Below are positions 10,608-20,832 of a stretch of 64,000 nt of DNA, piece by piece; within the stretch, counting starts at the first letter, position 1; each line of letters opens with the position of its first letter. The stretch comes from Dechloromonas sp. TW-R-39-2 (GTDB lineage: Bacteria > Pseudomonadota > Gammaproteobacteria > Burkholderiales > Rhodocyclaceae), in assembly GCF_016864195.1 (NCBI RefSeq), contig NZ_CP045202.1, positions 1,333,001 to 1,397,000 on the forward strand. Direction: 5' to 3'. The notes below the pieces were generated by a model. That model was not told the origin of the DNA, searched no databases, and worked only from the letters and a program-made list of their open reading frames with translations. The position numbers were made by a program, and so were the translations under genes.

Positions 10608-11255
10608 ATGTGTGGTCGCTACGAGCTCAAGGCGAGCACCAGGGATCTGCTCAGGTATTGCCGCGACCTGGATCTGCCCAGGCGCGATCTGCCTTATGGC
10701 GACGAGATGCGGCCGGCTGCACCGGTGTTGATGCTGGCTCGCCAAGCAGAAGGCCATGTTGCATGCCGGGCGCGCTGGGGCCTAGTCGGCAGTTTCCTGA
10801 ATGCCGAACCGCTGCGCCCGCCGAGTACCTTGTGTGCCGAGGGGTTGGTTGCCAAGCCTTTTTATAGCAAGACTTTGCAAAAAAATCGCTGCCTGATGCC
10901 GGCGACGGCGTTTTTTGAATGGCAGGTACTGGCCGATGGTCACCGGCAGCAAGTTCGTTTCAGTTCAGCGAGCGGCAAGGCGCTGATGTTTGCCGGGGTG
11001 TTTGATCACCATCCGCAGGCCGGAACGACCTGTGCCATGGTGACTACGCCGGCCGATGCGCTGGTTGGGGCGGTGCATGGCCGGATGCCCCTGATCCTCA
11101 ATGCGCAGGAAAGTGCCTTCTGGCTCGGTGCTTATCCTGATTTTCCAGCCGAAGCTTTTGCGGCGTTGCTGGAGAATCCTTCGTCTTGCGAGTTGAAAGC
11201 CGAAGTGGTGAGCCAGGCGGATATTTCACCCCAGCTCGCTCTGTCCTTCGGCTAG
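10608..11255 (+). CDS. SRAP (YedK/HMCES) family protein with altered active site
   Basis: Family members crosslink abasic sites in single-stranded DNA through Cys2. This 215-aa protein begins MCGRYEL, so Cys2 is present after Met removal; MPATAFFEW carries the conserved Glu and HGRMPLIL the conserved His. The usual NARAET motif, whose Asn and Arg contact the abasic site, is replaced by TLCAEG. AGGAGGT-like RBS 6 bp upstream fixes ATG 10608. It is divergent from hda and carries a repeat-containing promoter. Its activity may be changed or lost. Confidence 0.9.
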   Translation: MCGRYELKASTRDLLRYCRDLDLPRRDLPYGDEMRPAAPVLMLARQAEGHVACRARWGLVGSFLNAEPLRPPSTLCAEGLVAKPFYSKTLQKNRCLMPATAFFEWQVLADGHRQQVRFSSASGKALMFAGVFDHHPQAGTTCAMVTTPADALVGAVHGRMPLILNAQESAFWLGAYPDFPAEAFAALLENPSSCELKAEVVSQADISPQLALSFG

Positions 11256-11296
11256 CGGAGAGGTGCCACTGGCCGCCTCCCCGCATTCGGCCCCGA

Positions 11297-12571
<1,275 letters not shown>

Positions 12572-12842
12572 GGCAAAACTCTCCACTGGGACAGGCGCTC
12601 GCTGAAAGTCGCGGGCGCCGAAAAATTCGGACCCGCGATTTTAGCAGAGCCTGCCACGGTCGACCGGAGTCTGGCGCACGATTTCGGGTTGTGGCTTGGG
12701 CGACTGGCCTTGGCAATGACTTTGCGCCGACTTCTCGGCAAATCAGGACTTTTCGAGGCTGAAATTCAGTAATCCAACTGCGTCGGTTGGTGTCGATTGA
12801 TCAGGGCTTTTGCCTGTTTTTGAGTGACTCAGCTTTTTTTAT
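12572..12842. other. Intergenic region upstream of tyrS
   Basis: No gene is supported here. The open frames have atypical composition and no ribosome site. The region should hold the tyrS promoter; I could not pick a convincing -35/-10 pair or a T-box-like leader. Confidence 0.5.
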
Positions 12843-12884
12843 CAAGATGGCGGGCAAGTGGCAGCTCGCTTGCCCGCCATCTTG
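12843..12884. terminator. 16-bp perfect hairpin downstream of ttdB
   Basis: CAAGATGGCGGGCAAG pairs perfectly with CTTGCCCGCCATCTTG around a 10-base loop, 5 bp after the ttdB stop. A U-rich stretch follows on the plus side rather than the minus side, so it is not a textbook terminator for ttdB; it may still block read-through or protect the mRNA 3' end. Confidence 0.55.
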
Positions 12885-12889
12885 TTCTC

Positions 12890-13498
12890 TTATTTGATAA
12901 AGCTGAGCTGCTTGCTGATCCGTTCAAGCACCGGTTTCTTCTTCTCGTTGAAGCCGACTTTGTTCTGCTGGATCAGGTTGTTGCCCTTGGTGTCGATCGA
13001 GATGATCAGCGGCCCGAATTCCTTGACCCGGTTGATCCACAGCGTTTCAGGCATGCCGAGGTCGGGCCACTCGTAACCTTCGATCTCCTCGACCTGCGTT
13101 GCGGCGAGTACGGCGCAGCCGCCCGGGAAAATCGCATGGACGGCGACGCCTTCCTGGCAACCGGCGACCGTTTCCGGTCCCATGCCGCCCTTGCCGACGA
13201 TCAGTTTGACGCCGGTCTGCTTGATGAATTCACGCTCGAATTTTTCCATCCGCATGCTGGTCGTCGGGCCGATGGAGACCATCTCGAAATTGCCGTCGTC
13301 CTTTTTGCGGACAATTGGCCCGGCGTGGAAAATCGCCCCGCCTTCGAGGTTGACCGGCAGTTCGCGACCCTGCTCGATCAGGCGGCGGTGTGCCACGTCG
13401 CGGCAGGTCACCAGGCGGCCGGTCAGATAAACCACATCGCCGACGTTGAGGTTGGCCAGGTCTTCGTCCTTGATGGGGGTGGTCAGAATTTTTTTCAC
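12890..13498 (-). CDS. ttdB: L(+)-tartrate dehydratase beta subunit
   Basis: With TtdA it forms the oxygen-sensitive [4Fe-4S] enzyme that dehydrates L(+)-tartrate to oxaloacetate. The 202-aa sequence follows E. coli TtdB closely as I recall it ([10 protein letters not shown] start, [43 protein letters not shown]). It overlaps ttdA by 4 bp. Class I two-subunit fumarases are homologous, so fumarase is the main alternative; the transporter and LysR neighbours support tartrate. Confidence 0.85.
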   Translation of the reverse strand: MKKILTTPIKDEDLANLNVGDVVYLTGRLVTCRDVAHRRLIEQGRELPVNLEGGAIFHAGPIVRKKDDGNFEMVSIGPTTSMRMEKFEREFIKQTGVKLIVGKGGMGPETVAGCQEGVAVHAIFPGGCAVLAATQVEEIEGYEWPDLGMPETLWINRVKEFGPLIISIDTKGNNLIQQNKVGFNEKKKPVLERISKQLSFIK

Positions 13499-14394
13499 AG
13501 GACGACTCCTTCGTGGGAAATGATTTCGTAGGACATGTCGGCGTTGATCTTGATCTTGCCGCGGCGATGCGCCCAGCAGCCGGTATTGACGGCGACGCCG
13601 ATGGTCGAGGGATGACGGGCAGAGGATTCAATATTGACGCCCATCACGCTGTTGTTGCCGGTCAGGCCTTGCGGGCCGATGCCGATTTCGTTTAGGCCCT
13701 GTTCAAGCAATTCTTCCATCAGCGCCGCCTTGGCATTTGAGCTCTTCGAATCGACCGGGCGAAGAATCGCCAGCTTGGACAAGCGGGCCGCCGTTTCGAC
13801 CGAGGTCGAAACGCCGACGCCGACCAAGAGCGGCGGGCAGGCATTGACGCCGCGTTCGGTAATGACATCCATCACGAACTCGGCGACGCCTTCGTAACCC
13901 TGGCCCGGCATCAGCACCTTGGCTGCGCCGGGCAGCGTGCAGCCGCCGCCGGCCATGTACACGTCGATGGTGCAGCTATCTAGCCCCGGCGTGATGCGCC
14001 AGTCGAGCCAGGGAATCTGCGTGCCGGTGTTGGTCCCGGTATTTTTTTCGTCAAAGGTTTCGACCGCGTTGTGACGCAGCGGCCCCATCGCGGTAGCACC
14101 GACCGTCGCCTCGCGCAGGATGTCTTCCAGCTCGCCGAGTAGCGGAAAATTGGCCCCGGCCTCGATGAAATACTGGATGACGCCGGTGTCCTGGCAGCTC
14201 GGGCGATTCAACTTGTCCGCTGCTTCCTGGTTGCCGTGCATCGAGTCGTAGATCGACTTGGCCAGCGGGTTGGTTTCCATCGTCCTCAGGTCGGCCAGCT
14301 TTGCCTTCACATCCTTGGGCAGACGCTTGCCGATGTAGGACGTGAATTTGGCCATGGTGTCCGTCAAGGACTGTACTGCTGCTTCCTTGTCCAT
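13495..14394 (-). CDS. ttdA: L(+)-tartrate dehydratase alpha subunit
   Basis: Iron-sulfur subunit, 299 aa (E. coli TtdA is about 303). Cluster-binding cysteines are expected in [17 protein letters not shown] and NTGCWAHRR. Segments such as [24 protein letters not shown] and [16 protein letters not shown] match the tartrate dehydratase branch of class I hydro-lyases better than single-chain fumarase. ATG 14394 follows AAGGAG; the longer open frame upstream is not coding. It is 44 bp after the transporter gene and overlaps ttdB. Confidence 0.86.
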   Translation of the reverse strand: MDKEAAVQSLTDTMAKFTSYIGKRLPKDVKAKLADLRTMETNPLAKSIYDSMHGNQEAADKLNRPSCQDTGVIQYFIEAGANFPLLGELEDILREATVGATAMGPLRHNAVETFDEKNTGTNTGTQIPWLDWRITPGLDSCTIDVYMAGGGCTLPGAAKVLMPGQGYEGVAEFVMDVITERGVNACPPLLVGVGVSTSVETAARLSKLAILRPVDSKSSNAKAALMEELLEQGLNEIGIGPQGLTGNNSVMGVNIESSARHPSTIGVAVNTGCWAHRRGKIKINADMSYEIISHEGVVL

Positions 14395-14438
14395 TTGATG
14401 CTCCTTTTTGATTTGTCTGGGTGTGGGGTAGTTGTGTT

Positions 14439-15743
14439 TTAGTGCGCAGCAGCTGCGGCCGTGACGGAGGTTGCCGTTTTCTGCGAACGGCCGAGCAGCA
14501 GCGTCAGGACTGCGGAAATCACGAGCAGGCCGGCGACGAAGTAGAGGCCGCCGGCATAGCTGCCGGTTTGATCCTTGACCCAGCCGATCATCGCCGGGCC
14601 GGCGAAGCCGCCGAGGTTGCCGATCGAATTGATGGTGGCGATCCCGGTGGCGGCTGCGGCGCCGGACAAGAATAGGGTCGGCATGCTCCACAGCGGCGGC
14701 TTGGCGCAGCTGATGCCGACGTTGACGATGGTCAGGGCGGCAATCAGGCCGACGATGCTGTTGGCGCCGGCGGCGACGACCAGGCCGATGGCCGCGGTCA
14801 GGCAAGCCAGGATGACGTGCCAGGTGCGTTCGCCGGTGCGGTCAGAATGGCGTGACCACAAAACCATGGCGACGACCGAGACGATGGGTGGAATGGCGTT
14901 CAGGAAACCGACGGTCATCGAAGAAACGCCGAGTTGCTTGATGATCTGCGGTGCCCAGATACCGAGTGTGTACAAGCCGGCCGAGGTCCCGAAATAGATC
15001 ATCGCCAGGGCGAGTACGCGGGGATTGGCCAGGCCAGCCAGGACACCGTGTTTGGCGCCGTCACCCTTGGCGGCGTCTTCTTCTTTCATCGCATTGACCA
15101 GCCAGGCACGTTCGTCGTCAGGCAGCCACTTGGCCTTTTCCGGGCGGTCGGTCATGTAGAAGAACACCACCACACCGAGAATCAGGGCGGGAATCGCTTC
15201 GAGGATGAACATCCATTGCCAGCCGGCCAGCCCCATCACGCCGTTCATTTCGAGCAGTGCGGCGGAAACCGGAGAACCCAGTGCGGTCGAGATCGGTGCC
15301 GCCGCCATGAAGAAGGCCGTGACGCCAGCCCGATGCCGGGCCGGGAACCAGTAGCTGAGATAAAGGATGATGCCGGGGAAGAAACCGGCCTCAGCCGCGC
15401 CGAGCAGGAAGCGCATCACGTAGAAGCTGGTTGGCCCCTCGACGAAGGCCATGCAGCCGGAAATGATCCCCCAAGTGACCATCACGCGGGCAATCCAGAG
15501 TCGTGCGCCGACTTTGTGCAAAATGATGTTGGAGGGGACTTCGAACATGAAGTAACCCCAGAAAAAAATGCCTGCACCAAAGCCGAGGATGGATGCGGTA
15601 AAACCCAGGTCCTGCTTCATGGTCAGGGCCGCAAAACCGATATTGACCCGATCCAGGTAGGCAACGAAATACAGCAGCATGATGAAGGGCACGATGCGCC
15701 AGGTAATTCGGCGCAAGGTTCTCTTCTCGATATCCATTTCCAT
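14439..15743 (-). CDS. MFS transporter, anion:cation symporter (ACS) family, probable tartrate uptake
   Basis: A 434-aa inner-membrane protein with 12 predicted helices. The N-terminal segment LLYFVAYLDRVNIGFAAL and the later GRLWIARVMVTWG-like region are typical of the ACS family (TtuB tartrate, phthalate and hexuronate porters). It is the first gene of the ttd operon and divergent from a LysR regulator, so uptake of tartrate or a related dicarboxylate is inferred from context, not from residues. Confidence 0.85.
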   Translation of the reverse strand: MEMDIEKRTLRRITWRIVPFIMLLYFVAYLDRVNIGFAALTMKQDLGFTASILGFGAGIFFWGYFMFEVPSNIILHKVGARLWIARVMVTWGIISGCMAFVEGPTSFYVMRFLLGAAEAGFFPGIILYLSYWFPARHRAGVTAFFMAAAPISTALGSPVSAALLEMNGVMGLAGWQWMFILEAIPALILGVVVFFYMTDRPEKAKWLPDDERAWLVNAMKEEDAAKGDGAKHGVLAGLANPRVLALAMIYFGTSAGLYTLGIWAPQIIKQLGVSSMTVGFLNAIPPIVSVVAMVLWSRHSDRTGERTWHVILACLTAAIGLVVAAGANSIVGLIAALTIVNVGISCAKPPLWSMPTLFLSGAAAATGIATINSIGNLGGFAGPAMIGWVKDQTGSYAGGLYFVAGLLVISAVLTLLLGRSQKTATSVTAAAAAH

Positions 15744-15796
15744 TTTTGTCTCCGTTATATGTGGCGTGGAGCGGAGATTAGGATCTTTGGAAAATA

Positions 15797-15823
15797 GATG
15801 AATCGATGTAAAGTTAATTCATC
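15797..15823. promoter_or_regulatory. Inverted repeat operator between LysR gene and ttd operon
   Basis: GATGAAT (15797-15803) and ATTCATC (15817-15823) form a perfect 7-bp inverted repeat with a 13-bp spacer, in the 98-bp gap between divergent genes. Each arm has the T/A-rich character of a LysR-type site. It lies 18 bp before the LysR ATG, where autoregulation would occur, and 53 bp from the transporter start. Confidence 0.7.
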
Positions 15824-15841
15824 ATTGCAAAAAACTTAATA

Positions 15842-16765
15842 ATGAATACCGATTCCGAACTGGCGTTTTTCTGTCTGCTGATCAAACAGGGCAGCCTTGC
15901 AGCAACAGCGCGAGAGCTGAACCTGACGCCGCCGGCGGTCTCTCGTCGGCTGACACAACTGGAGGAGCGTCTTGGCGTACGTCTGCTGAACCGGACGACA
16001 CGGCGGATCAGCCTGACCAGCGAGGGGGAGGTTTATTTCGAAAATGCGCAACGCATCCTGAGCGATATCGACGACATGGAACGCCTGGTTTCAAGCAGCC
16101 GGGCGGCCCCGAAAGGCTTGCTGCGGGTCAACGCACCGCTGGGTTTCGGCCGTTCCTACATTGGCCCGGCAATTTCGGTATTTACGAGGATGTATCCGGA
16201 TGTCGAGGTTCAACTGCACCTGACCGACCGTCCGATCAGCTTGCCGGACGAGGCGGTCGACGTCTCGATCCGTTTCGGTGATCTGCCTGACTCGCGCCTG
16301 ATTGCCAAGAAGGTTGCTGCCAATCGACGATTGCTCTGCGCCTCGCCAGCTTATTTGCGTGCGGCTGGCCAGCCGGTCTACCCGCACGACCTGACGCAAC
16401 ATCGCTGCATCGTCCTGCGCCAGAACGAATCAGCCTACGGTCACTGGCGCTTGATCAAGGGAAAACAGACGGAAACCATCAAGGTGCACGGCAAGTTGAG
16501 CACCAATGATGGCGAAGTCGCGCTCAACTGGGCGCTGGAAGGGCACGGCATCCTGATGCGCGCCGAATGGGATGTTGCCAAATATCTGCGCAGCGGCCGC
16601 CTGGTGCAATTGCTGGCGGATTACGATACGCCCGCTGCCGACGTTTATGCGGTGTATCTCGAACGTCTCAACCTGTCGGCCAAGGTGGCTTATTTTGTCG
16701 AGCATCTGCGCGATTACCTGAGCCAGCATGCCGATAGTCCGAATCAGAGCCGTTCCAGCTGGTAA
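15842..16765 (+). CDS. LysR-type regulator of the tartrate operon (TtdR-like)
   Basis: A 307-aa regulator with an N-terminal winged HTH (residues 5-62, QGSLAATARELNLTPPAVSRRLTQLEERLG) and a periplasmic-binding-protein-like effector domain. Divergent orientation from the transporter-ttdA-ttdB operon with a shared inverted repeat indicates local control, probably activation by tartrate or an analogue. The effector is inferred. The start ATG 15842 matches the usual short N-terminus of the family. Confidence 0.88.
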   Translation: MNTDSELAFFCLLIKQGSLAATARELNLTPPAVSRRLTQLEERLGVRLLNRTTRRISLTSEGEVYFENAQRILSDIDDMERLVSSSRAAPKGLLRVNAPLGFGRSYIGPAISVFTRMYPDVEVQLHLTDRPISLPDEAVDVSIRFGDLPDSRLIAKKVAANRRLLCASPAYLRAAGQPVYPHDLTQHRCIVLRQNESAYGHWRLIKGKQTETIKVHGKLSTNDGEVALNWALEGHGILMRAEWDVAKYLRSGRLVQLLADYDTPAADVYAVYLERLNLSAKVAYFVEHLRDYLSQHADSPNQSRSSW

Positions 16766-16825
16766 TCGGGTTCCTGCTTTTTTCCTTTGTCTGCCAGTCA
16801 GTTAGGGCGCACAGTCGGTTTCGGG

Positions 16826-16831
16826 TAAAAT
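16826..16831 (+). promoter_or_regulatory. Possible -10 element of purM
   Basis: TAAAAT lies 52 bp before the purM ATG in the 118-bp gap after the LysR gene. No clear -35 partner was found, and the T8 run just after it may instead belong to a weak terminator. Confidence 0.25.
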
Positions 16832-16883
16832 CACTTTTTTTTCCCAGCGGACTTCTTCCGCGCCTGGCAGATTTCTCCCGACC

Positions 16884-17924
16884 ATGAACCAGACTACTTC
16901 CCTTTCCTACCGTGATGCCGGCGTCGATATCGATGCGGGCGATGCCCTCGTCGATCGTATCAAGCCGCTTGCCAAGAAAACCCTGCGCGAAGGCGTGCTC
17001 GGCGGCATCGGCGGTTTTGGCGCCCTGTTCGAAGTGCCAAAGCGCTACAAGGAGCCGGTGCTCGTGTCCGGTACCGATGGCGTCGGCACCAAGCTCAAGC
17101 TGGCTTTCGAACTGAATCGCCATGACACCGTCGGCCAGGATCTGGTCGCCATGAGCGTCAATGACATCCTGGTGCTCGGCGCCGAATCGCTGTTCTTCCT
17201 CGATTACTTCGCCTGCGGCAAGCTCGATGTGGACACCGCCGCTTCCGTCGTCGGCGGTATTGCCAAGGGTTGCGAACTGGCCGGCTGCGCACTGATCGGT
17301 GGCGAAACCGCCGAAATGCCGGGCATGTACCCGGCTGGCGAATACGACCTGGCCGGTTTTGCGGTCGGCGTTGTCGAAAAATCCAAGGCGATCGACGGCA
17401 AGACCATTGCGCCGGGTGACGTTGTGCTGGGCCTGGCTTCTTCCGGCGCTCACTCCAATGGCTACTCGCTGGTCCGCAAGATCATCGAACGCTCCAATCC
17501 GGACATGAACGCTCCGTTCGACGGCGACCGTTCGCTGGCCGACGTCGTCATGGCGCCGACCCGCATCTACGTCAAGCAGGTGCTGGCGACGATGGAGAAG
17601 GTCAATATCAAGGGCATGGCTCACATCACCGGTGGCGGCCTGCTTGAAAACGTGCCGCGCGTGCTGCCGGAAAACACCGTGGCCGAACTGACCAAGGCTG
17701 CCTGGCCGCGTCCGAAGCTGTTCGACTGGATGCAGAAGGAAGGCAACGTTGCCGAAAACGAAATGCACCGCACCTTCAACTGCGGTATCGGTCTGGTCGT
17801 TGTCGTTGCAGCGGCTGATGCAGAGGCTGCATTGGCCGAACTGAAGGCGCAGGGCGAAGCGGTTTATCAAATTGGTGTCATTCGGGCCCGCCAGGGTGAC
17901 GAAGCGCAGACCCTCGTGGTCTGA
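16884..17924 (+). CDS. purM: Phosphoribosylformylglycinamidine cyclo-ligase (AIR synthetase)
   Basis: ATP-dependent ring closure of FGAM to AIR, the fifth step of purine synthesis. The 346-aa length is typical. The start [23 protein letters not shown], the nucleotide/substrate loop [16 protein letters not shown], and [10 protein letters not shown] and [15 protein letters not shown] are all family hallmarks. It is monocistronic or co-transcribed with the RlpA-like gene that starts at its 3' end. purN lies about 12 kb away in the same direction. Confidence 0.98.
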   Translation: MNQTTSLSYRDAGVDIDAGDALVDRIKPLAKKTLREGVLGGIGGFGALFEVPKRYKEPVLVSGTDGVGTKLKLAFELNRHDTVGQDLVAMSVNDILVLGAESLFFLDYFACGKLDVDTAASVVGGIAKGCELAGCALIGGETAEMPGMYPAGEYDLAGFAVGVVEKSKAIDGKTIAPGDVVLGLASSGAHSNGYSLVRKIIERSNPDMNAPFDGDRSLADVVMAPTRIYVKQVLATMEKVNIKGMAHITGGGLLENVPRVLPENTVAELTKAAWPRPKLFDWMQKEGNVAENEMHRTFNCGIGLVVVVAAADAEAALAELKAQGEAVYQIGVIRARQGDEAQTLVV

Positions 17925-17928
17925 CCGG

Positions 17929-18588
17929 TTGCGGTGGGTTGCGGCATTCGTCTGCGGCCTGCTGTTACTGAATGGTTCGCCGGCCGTCTGGGCCGCGAAC
18001 AAGAAACCACCGGCCAGGCCGGTGGTTGGTAAATCCGTCAAGGCCGTTGCAGGCAGGACGGTCACCAGGCCGTCAGCGGTCAAAGCATCAAAAAAAACCA
18101 AAAAAAACCAGCGTGCGGCCAGGGCGACCTTTGCCGAAGTCGGGCAGGCCGACATCATTGAGTCGGAAAGCGTCGGACTGAAAGGTTCCGCCAGCTTTTA
18201 CGGCCATGGTTTTCGGGGGCGTAAAACCTCGACCGGCGAATCCTTCGATGTCAGGAAGTTCACCGCGGCAAGCAATCATTTCCCGCTTGGTTCGATGGTG
18301 GCGGTGCGTCGCCTCGACAATGACCTGTGCGCCATCGTCAAGGTCAATGACCGGATGCACGCGAAACACCGACAACGTGTCATCGATGTGTCGCGCGGCG
18401 TTGCGGAATACCTCGAGATGCTGCGCGCCGGTGTCGTGCTGGTGCGGGTTGCAGCCATGAAACATGGTTGGGAAAGGCAGGGCATGGCGGCATGTCATGC
18501 AGCATTCGAGCTTGAAAAAGAGTGCCTTTCCTGCGGTCGACCGCCGCGTTTGCCGGAAATCGGTACAGAGGCACCGGGGCGGGAATAA
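17929..18588 (+). CDS. RlpA-like septal/lytic transglycosylase domain protein
   Basis: Exported protein of about 219 aa. The first residues (WVAAFVCGLLLLNGSPAVWA) form a signal peptide. A Lys-rich linker follows, then a double-psi beta-barrel typical of RlpA (GSASFYGHGFRGRKTSTGE, later LCAIVKVNDR and RVIDVSRG). There is no lipobox and no SPOR domain, unlike E. coli RlpA. The start is uncertain: TTG 17929, 5 bp after the purM stop, puts the signal peptide at the N-terminus; an in-frame ATG at 17872 would overlap purM by 53 bp. Two A8 tracts lie in the linker. Confidence 0.8.
   Translation: MRWVAAFVCGLLLLNGSPAVWAANKKPPARPVVGKSVKAVAGRTVTRPSAVKASKKTKKNQRAARATFAEVGQADIIESESVGLKGSASFYGHGFRGRKTSTGESFDVRKFTAASNHFPLGSMVAVRRLDNDLCAIVKVNDRMHAKHRQRVIDVSRGVAEYLEMLRAGVVLVRVAAMKHGWERQGMAACHAAFELEKECLSCGRPPRLPEIGTEAPGRE
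18090..18107 (+). repeat. Two A8 homopolymer tracts in the RlpA-like gene
   Basis: A8-CC-A8 within 18 bp encodes part of a Lys/Thr linker (SKKTKKN). Both tracts are in frame as read. Such runs are prone to replication or transcription slippage. Confidence 0.8.
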
Positions 18589-18699
18589 GTCGTATGTAAG
18601 TGGTCTATTGAAAATTTGGCTAATTTGACAAAACAGCTTGTCAGGTGCGGCCAAGCAAAGGAAAATGGATTTTCCAAAGTCATTTTGCCGAGGCTTTCA

Positions 18700-19827
18700 A
18701 TGGATGCTGCATTGCGTGTTTATGCCGTCGACGATGATCAACTGATTCTCGATATTCTGACGGGTATTCTTGATGGTTTTTGCCAGCTTGAAACCTTCAG
18801 TTCCGGTGACCTTTGCCTGAAACGCGTCGCCGAACAAAAGCCCGATCTCTTTCTGCTGGATGTGTCGATGCCGGAAATCGACGGTTATGCCCTGTGTCGT
18901 CATCTCAAGGAAGATTGGGACACACAGGACATCCCGGTTTATTTCGTGTCCGGCCATGACGATATCGAGACGCGCCTGATTTGTTACGAAGCGGGGGGCG
19001 ATGATTTCATCGTCAAGCCCTTCGAACCAGCCGAACTACAGAGCAAGCTGGCAGTTGCCGGGCGTTTGCTGGCTGAAAAGAAGGCGCTGCACGAGCAAGC
19101 CGGCTATGCCCAGAAAACCGCCATGTCAGCCATGGTCAGCATGGGCGAACTGGGGGTTGTGCTGCAATTCCTGAGCAAGTCCTTTGCCTGTGCCACGGCT
19201 GATGAGCTGGCCGCCGCCGTGCTTGAGGCGATGCAGCAATACGATTTGCAGGCAGCGGTTCAGTTCCGGCTGGGGGACGACGTGTTGTCGGTCAGTCAGA
19301 ACGGGGTCAATCTGCCGCTTGAGGTGTCGGTGCTCAACCATGTACAGCATTCCGGCCGGATTTTTCACTTCAAATCGCGTTGCGTTTTCAATTACGGGCA
19401 GGTCACCTTGATGGTGAACAACATGCCGGTCGACGATGCCGACCGTTGCGGCCGGATTCGCGATAACGGCGCTTTGCTGGCCGAAGGTGCCGAGGCCCGC
19501 CTGCGCGCCATTGAGCTGGAAATCCTGACCCAGCGCCGACGCAGTGGCATCGAGTCAGCCTTGCCGCGCCTGCATGACACGCTGGATGCGGTGCAGTCGA
19601 ATTACCGGCGCAACTGCTTCTCGCTGACCCAGGTGATGATCGAGTTTCAGGAAGCCTTGATGAAATCCTATGTGCACCTCGGCCTGACCGAAGACCAGGA
19701 GGAGCGCATGACGGCGATGGCCAGCGAGTTCATGCAGCGCATGGTCGGGACGCAGGACGAAAGCCTGCAGATCGTCGGCCAGCTTGAAGCCTTGGCCAAG
19801 AGCCTGGAGGGTTTGCTCAGGAAGTAA
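18700..19827 (+). CDS. Response regulator with receiver domain and unrecognised C-terminal domain
   Basis: A 375-aa protein. The receiver domain (1-125) has the acidic pocket Asp11-Asp13, phospho-acceptor Asp54 in LLDVSMPEIDG, Ser84 and Lys106. The remaining 250 residues, containing a helical Gln/Glu-rich region, match no output domain I know (no HTH, GGDEF, EAL or HD-GYP). ATG 18700 follows GAGG and sits directly before the receiver fold; an upstream in-frame start at 18616 is less likely. It overlaps the convergent miaA 3' end by 11 bp. The partner kinase is not in the neighbourhood. Confidence 0.88.
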   Translation: MDAALRVYAVDDDQLILDILTGILDGFCQLETFSSGDLCLKRVAEQKPDLFLLDVSMPEIDGYALCRHLKEDWDTQDIPVYFVSGHDDIETRLICYEAGGDDFIVKPFEPAELQSKLAVAGRLLAEKKALHEQAGYAQKTAMSAMVSMGELGVVLQFLSKSFACATADELAAAVLEAMQQYDLQAAVQFRLGDDVLSVSQNGVNLPLEVSVLNHVQHSGRIFHFKSRCVFNYGQVTLMVNNMPVDDADRCGRIRDNGALLAEGAEARLRAIELEILTQRRRSGIESALPRLHDTLDAVQSNYRRNCFSLTQVMIEFQEALMKSYVHLGLTEDQEERMTAMASEFMQRMVGTQDESLQIVGQLEALAKSLEGLLRK

Positions 19828-20761
19828 GGAATTCGCTGACGCGCCGGGCGACTTGCTCGCTCAGCGCGGTATCGAGGCAGTCAAACTGTTCGGATTCGAA
19901 CGAGTTGGTCAGCCAGGTGATTTGTCGCTTGGCCAGTTGGCGCGTGGCAAAGATGCCGCGGTCGCGCAATTCCTTCTTCGGCAACAGGCCGTCCTGGGCT
20001 TCCCAGGTCTGGCGATAACCGACGCAGCGCATCGACGGCAGGCCGAGATTCAGTGCGTATTTTTCGCGCAAGTACCGGACTTCTTCGTCCAGTCCCCCGA
20101 GCAGCATTTCATCGAAGCGCCGGGCGATGCGTTCGTGCAGTACGGCACGGTCTGACGGCAGCAGGCCGATCGAGAGAAAATCGTAGGCCGGTTTTTGCTG
20201 TTCGCTCTCGGCCAGCAGTTCGGACATCGGCCGGCCGCTCAGGCGGCAGACTTCGAGTGCCCGTTGCAGGCGCTGGCTGTCGGTCGTGTGCAGGCGTGCC
20301 GCGGTCGACGGGTCGAGCAGGGCCAATTTGGCATGCATTGCCGGCCAGCCTTCGCGTGCCGCTTCGGCATCGATCTCGGCGCGCAGTGCGGCATCGGCCT
20401 GCGGCAGCTCGGCCAGGCCATTGAGCAGGGCGCGAAAGTAAAGCATCGTCCCGCCGACCAGAACGGGTATTTTGCCGGCTTGCGTGATCTGCTCCATGGC
20501 GGCCAGCGCATCGGCCCGGAAACGGGCTGCCGAATAGCTTTCTTCCGGCGAAATAAGGTCGATCAGGTGGTGCGGATAGCGGCTCAGCGTGGCTTTGTCC
20601 GGCTTGGCGGTACCGACGTCCATGTCGCGGAACACCTGGGCCGAGTCGACGCTGATCAGTTCGACTGGAAAACGGTCGGCCAGCGCCATGGCGGCCGCGG
20701 TCTTGCCCGAGGCAGTCGGGCCCATGATCAGGATGGCAGGAGGCAGACGAGACGAATTCAT
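19817..20761 (-). CDS. miaA: tRNA dimethylallyltransferase
   Basis: Transfers the dimethylallyl group to N6 of A37 in tRNAs reading UNN codons. From ATG 20761 it is 314 aa, the usual size. P-loop GPTASGKTAAAMALA, catalytic-region VDSAQVFRDMDVGTAKP, YPHHLIDL, VGGTMLYFRALL and the C-terminal RQLAKRQITWL motif are all present. It is convergent with, and overlaps by 11 bp, the response-regulator gene. Confidence 0.97.
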   Translation of the reverse strand: MNSSRLPPAILIMGPTASGKTAAAMALADRFPVELISVDSAQVFRDMDVGTAKPDKATLSRYPHHLIDLISPEESYSAARFRADALAAMEQITQAGKIPVLVGGTMLYFRALLNGLAELPQADAALRAEIDAEAAREGWPAMHAKLALLDPSTAARLHTTDSQRLQRALEVCRLSGRPMSELLAESEQQKPAYDFLSIGLLPSDRAVLHERIARRFDEMLLGGLDEEVRYLREKYALNLGLPSMRCVGYRQTWEAQDGLLPKKELRDRGIFATRQLAKRQITWLTNSFESEQFDCLDTALSEQVARRVSEFLTS

Positions 20762-20832
20762 GGCGGCGAATGCTACCACGCACCGGGCGCCGAGCTCCGG
20801 CCTATAATCGGGCAAAACCCAGTGGAGTAGCC

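Noticed and set aside
12890..14394. Annotation of the two-subunit hydro-lyase as fumarase
   Set aside because: Key segments and operon partners match tartrate dehydratase better; fumarase is kept as the alternative.
16668..18158. Minus-strand open frame of about 496 codons opposite purM
   Set aside because: Antisense to purM, no signature and no ribosome site.
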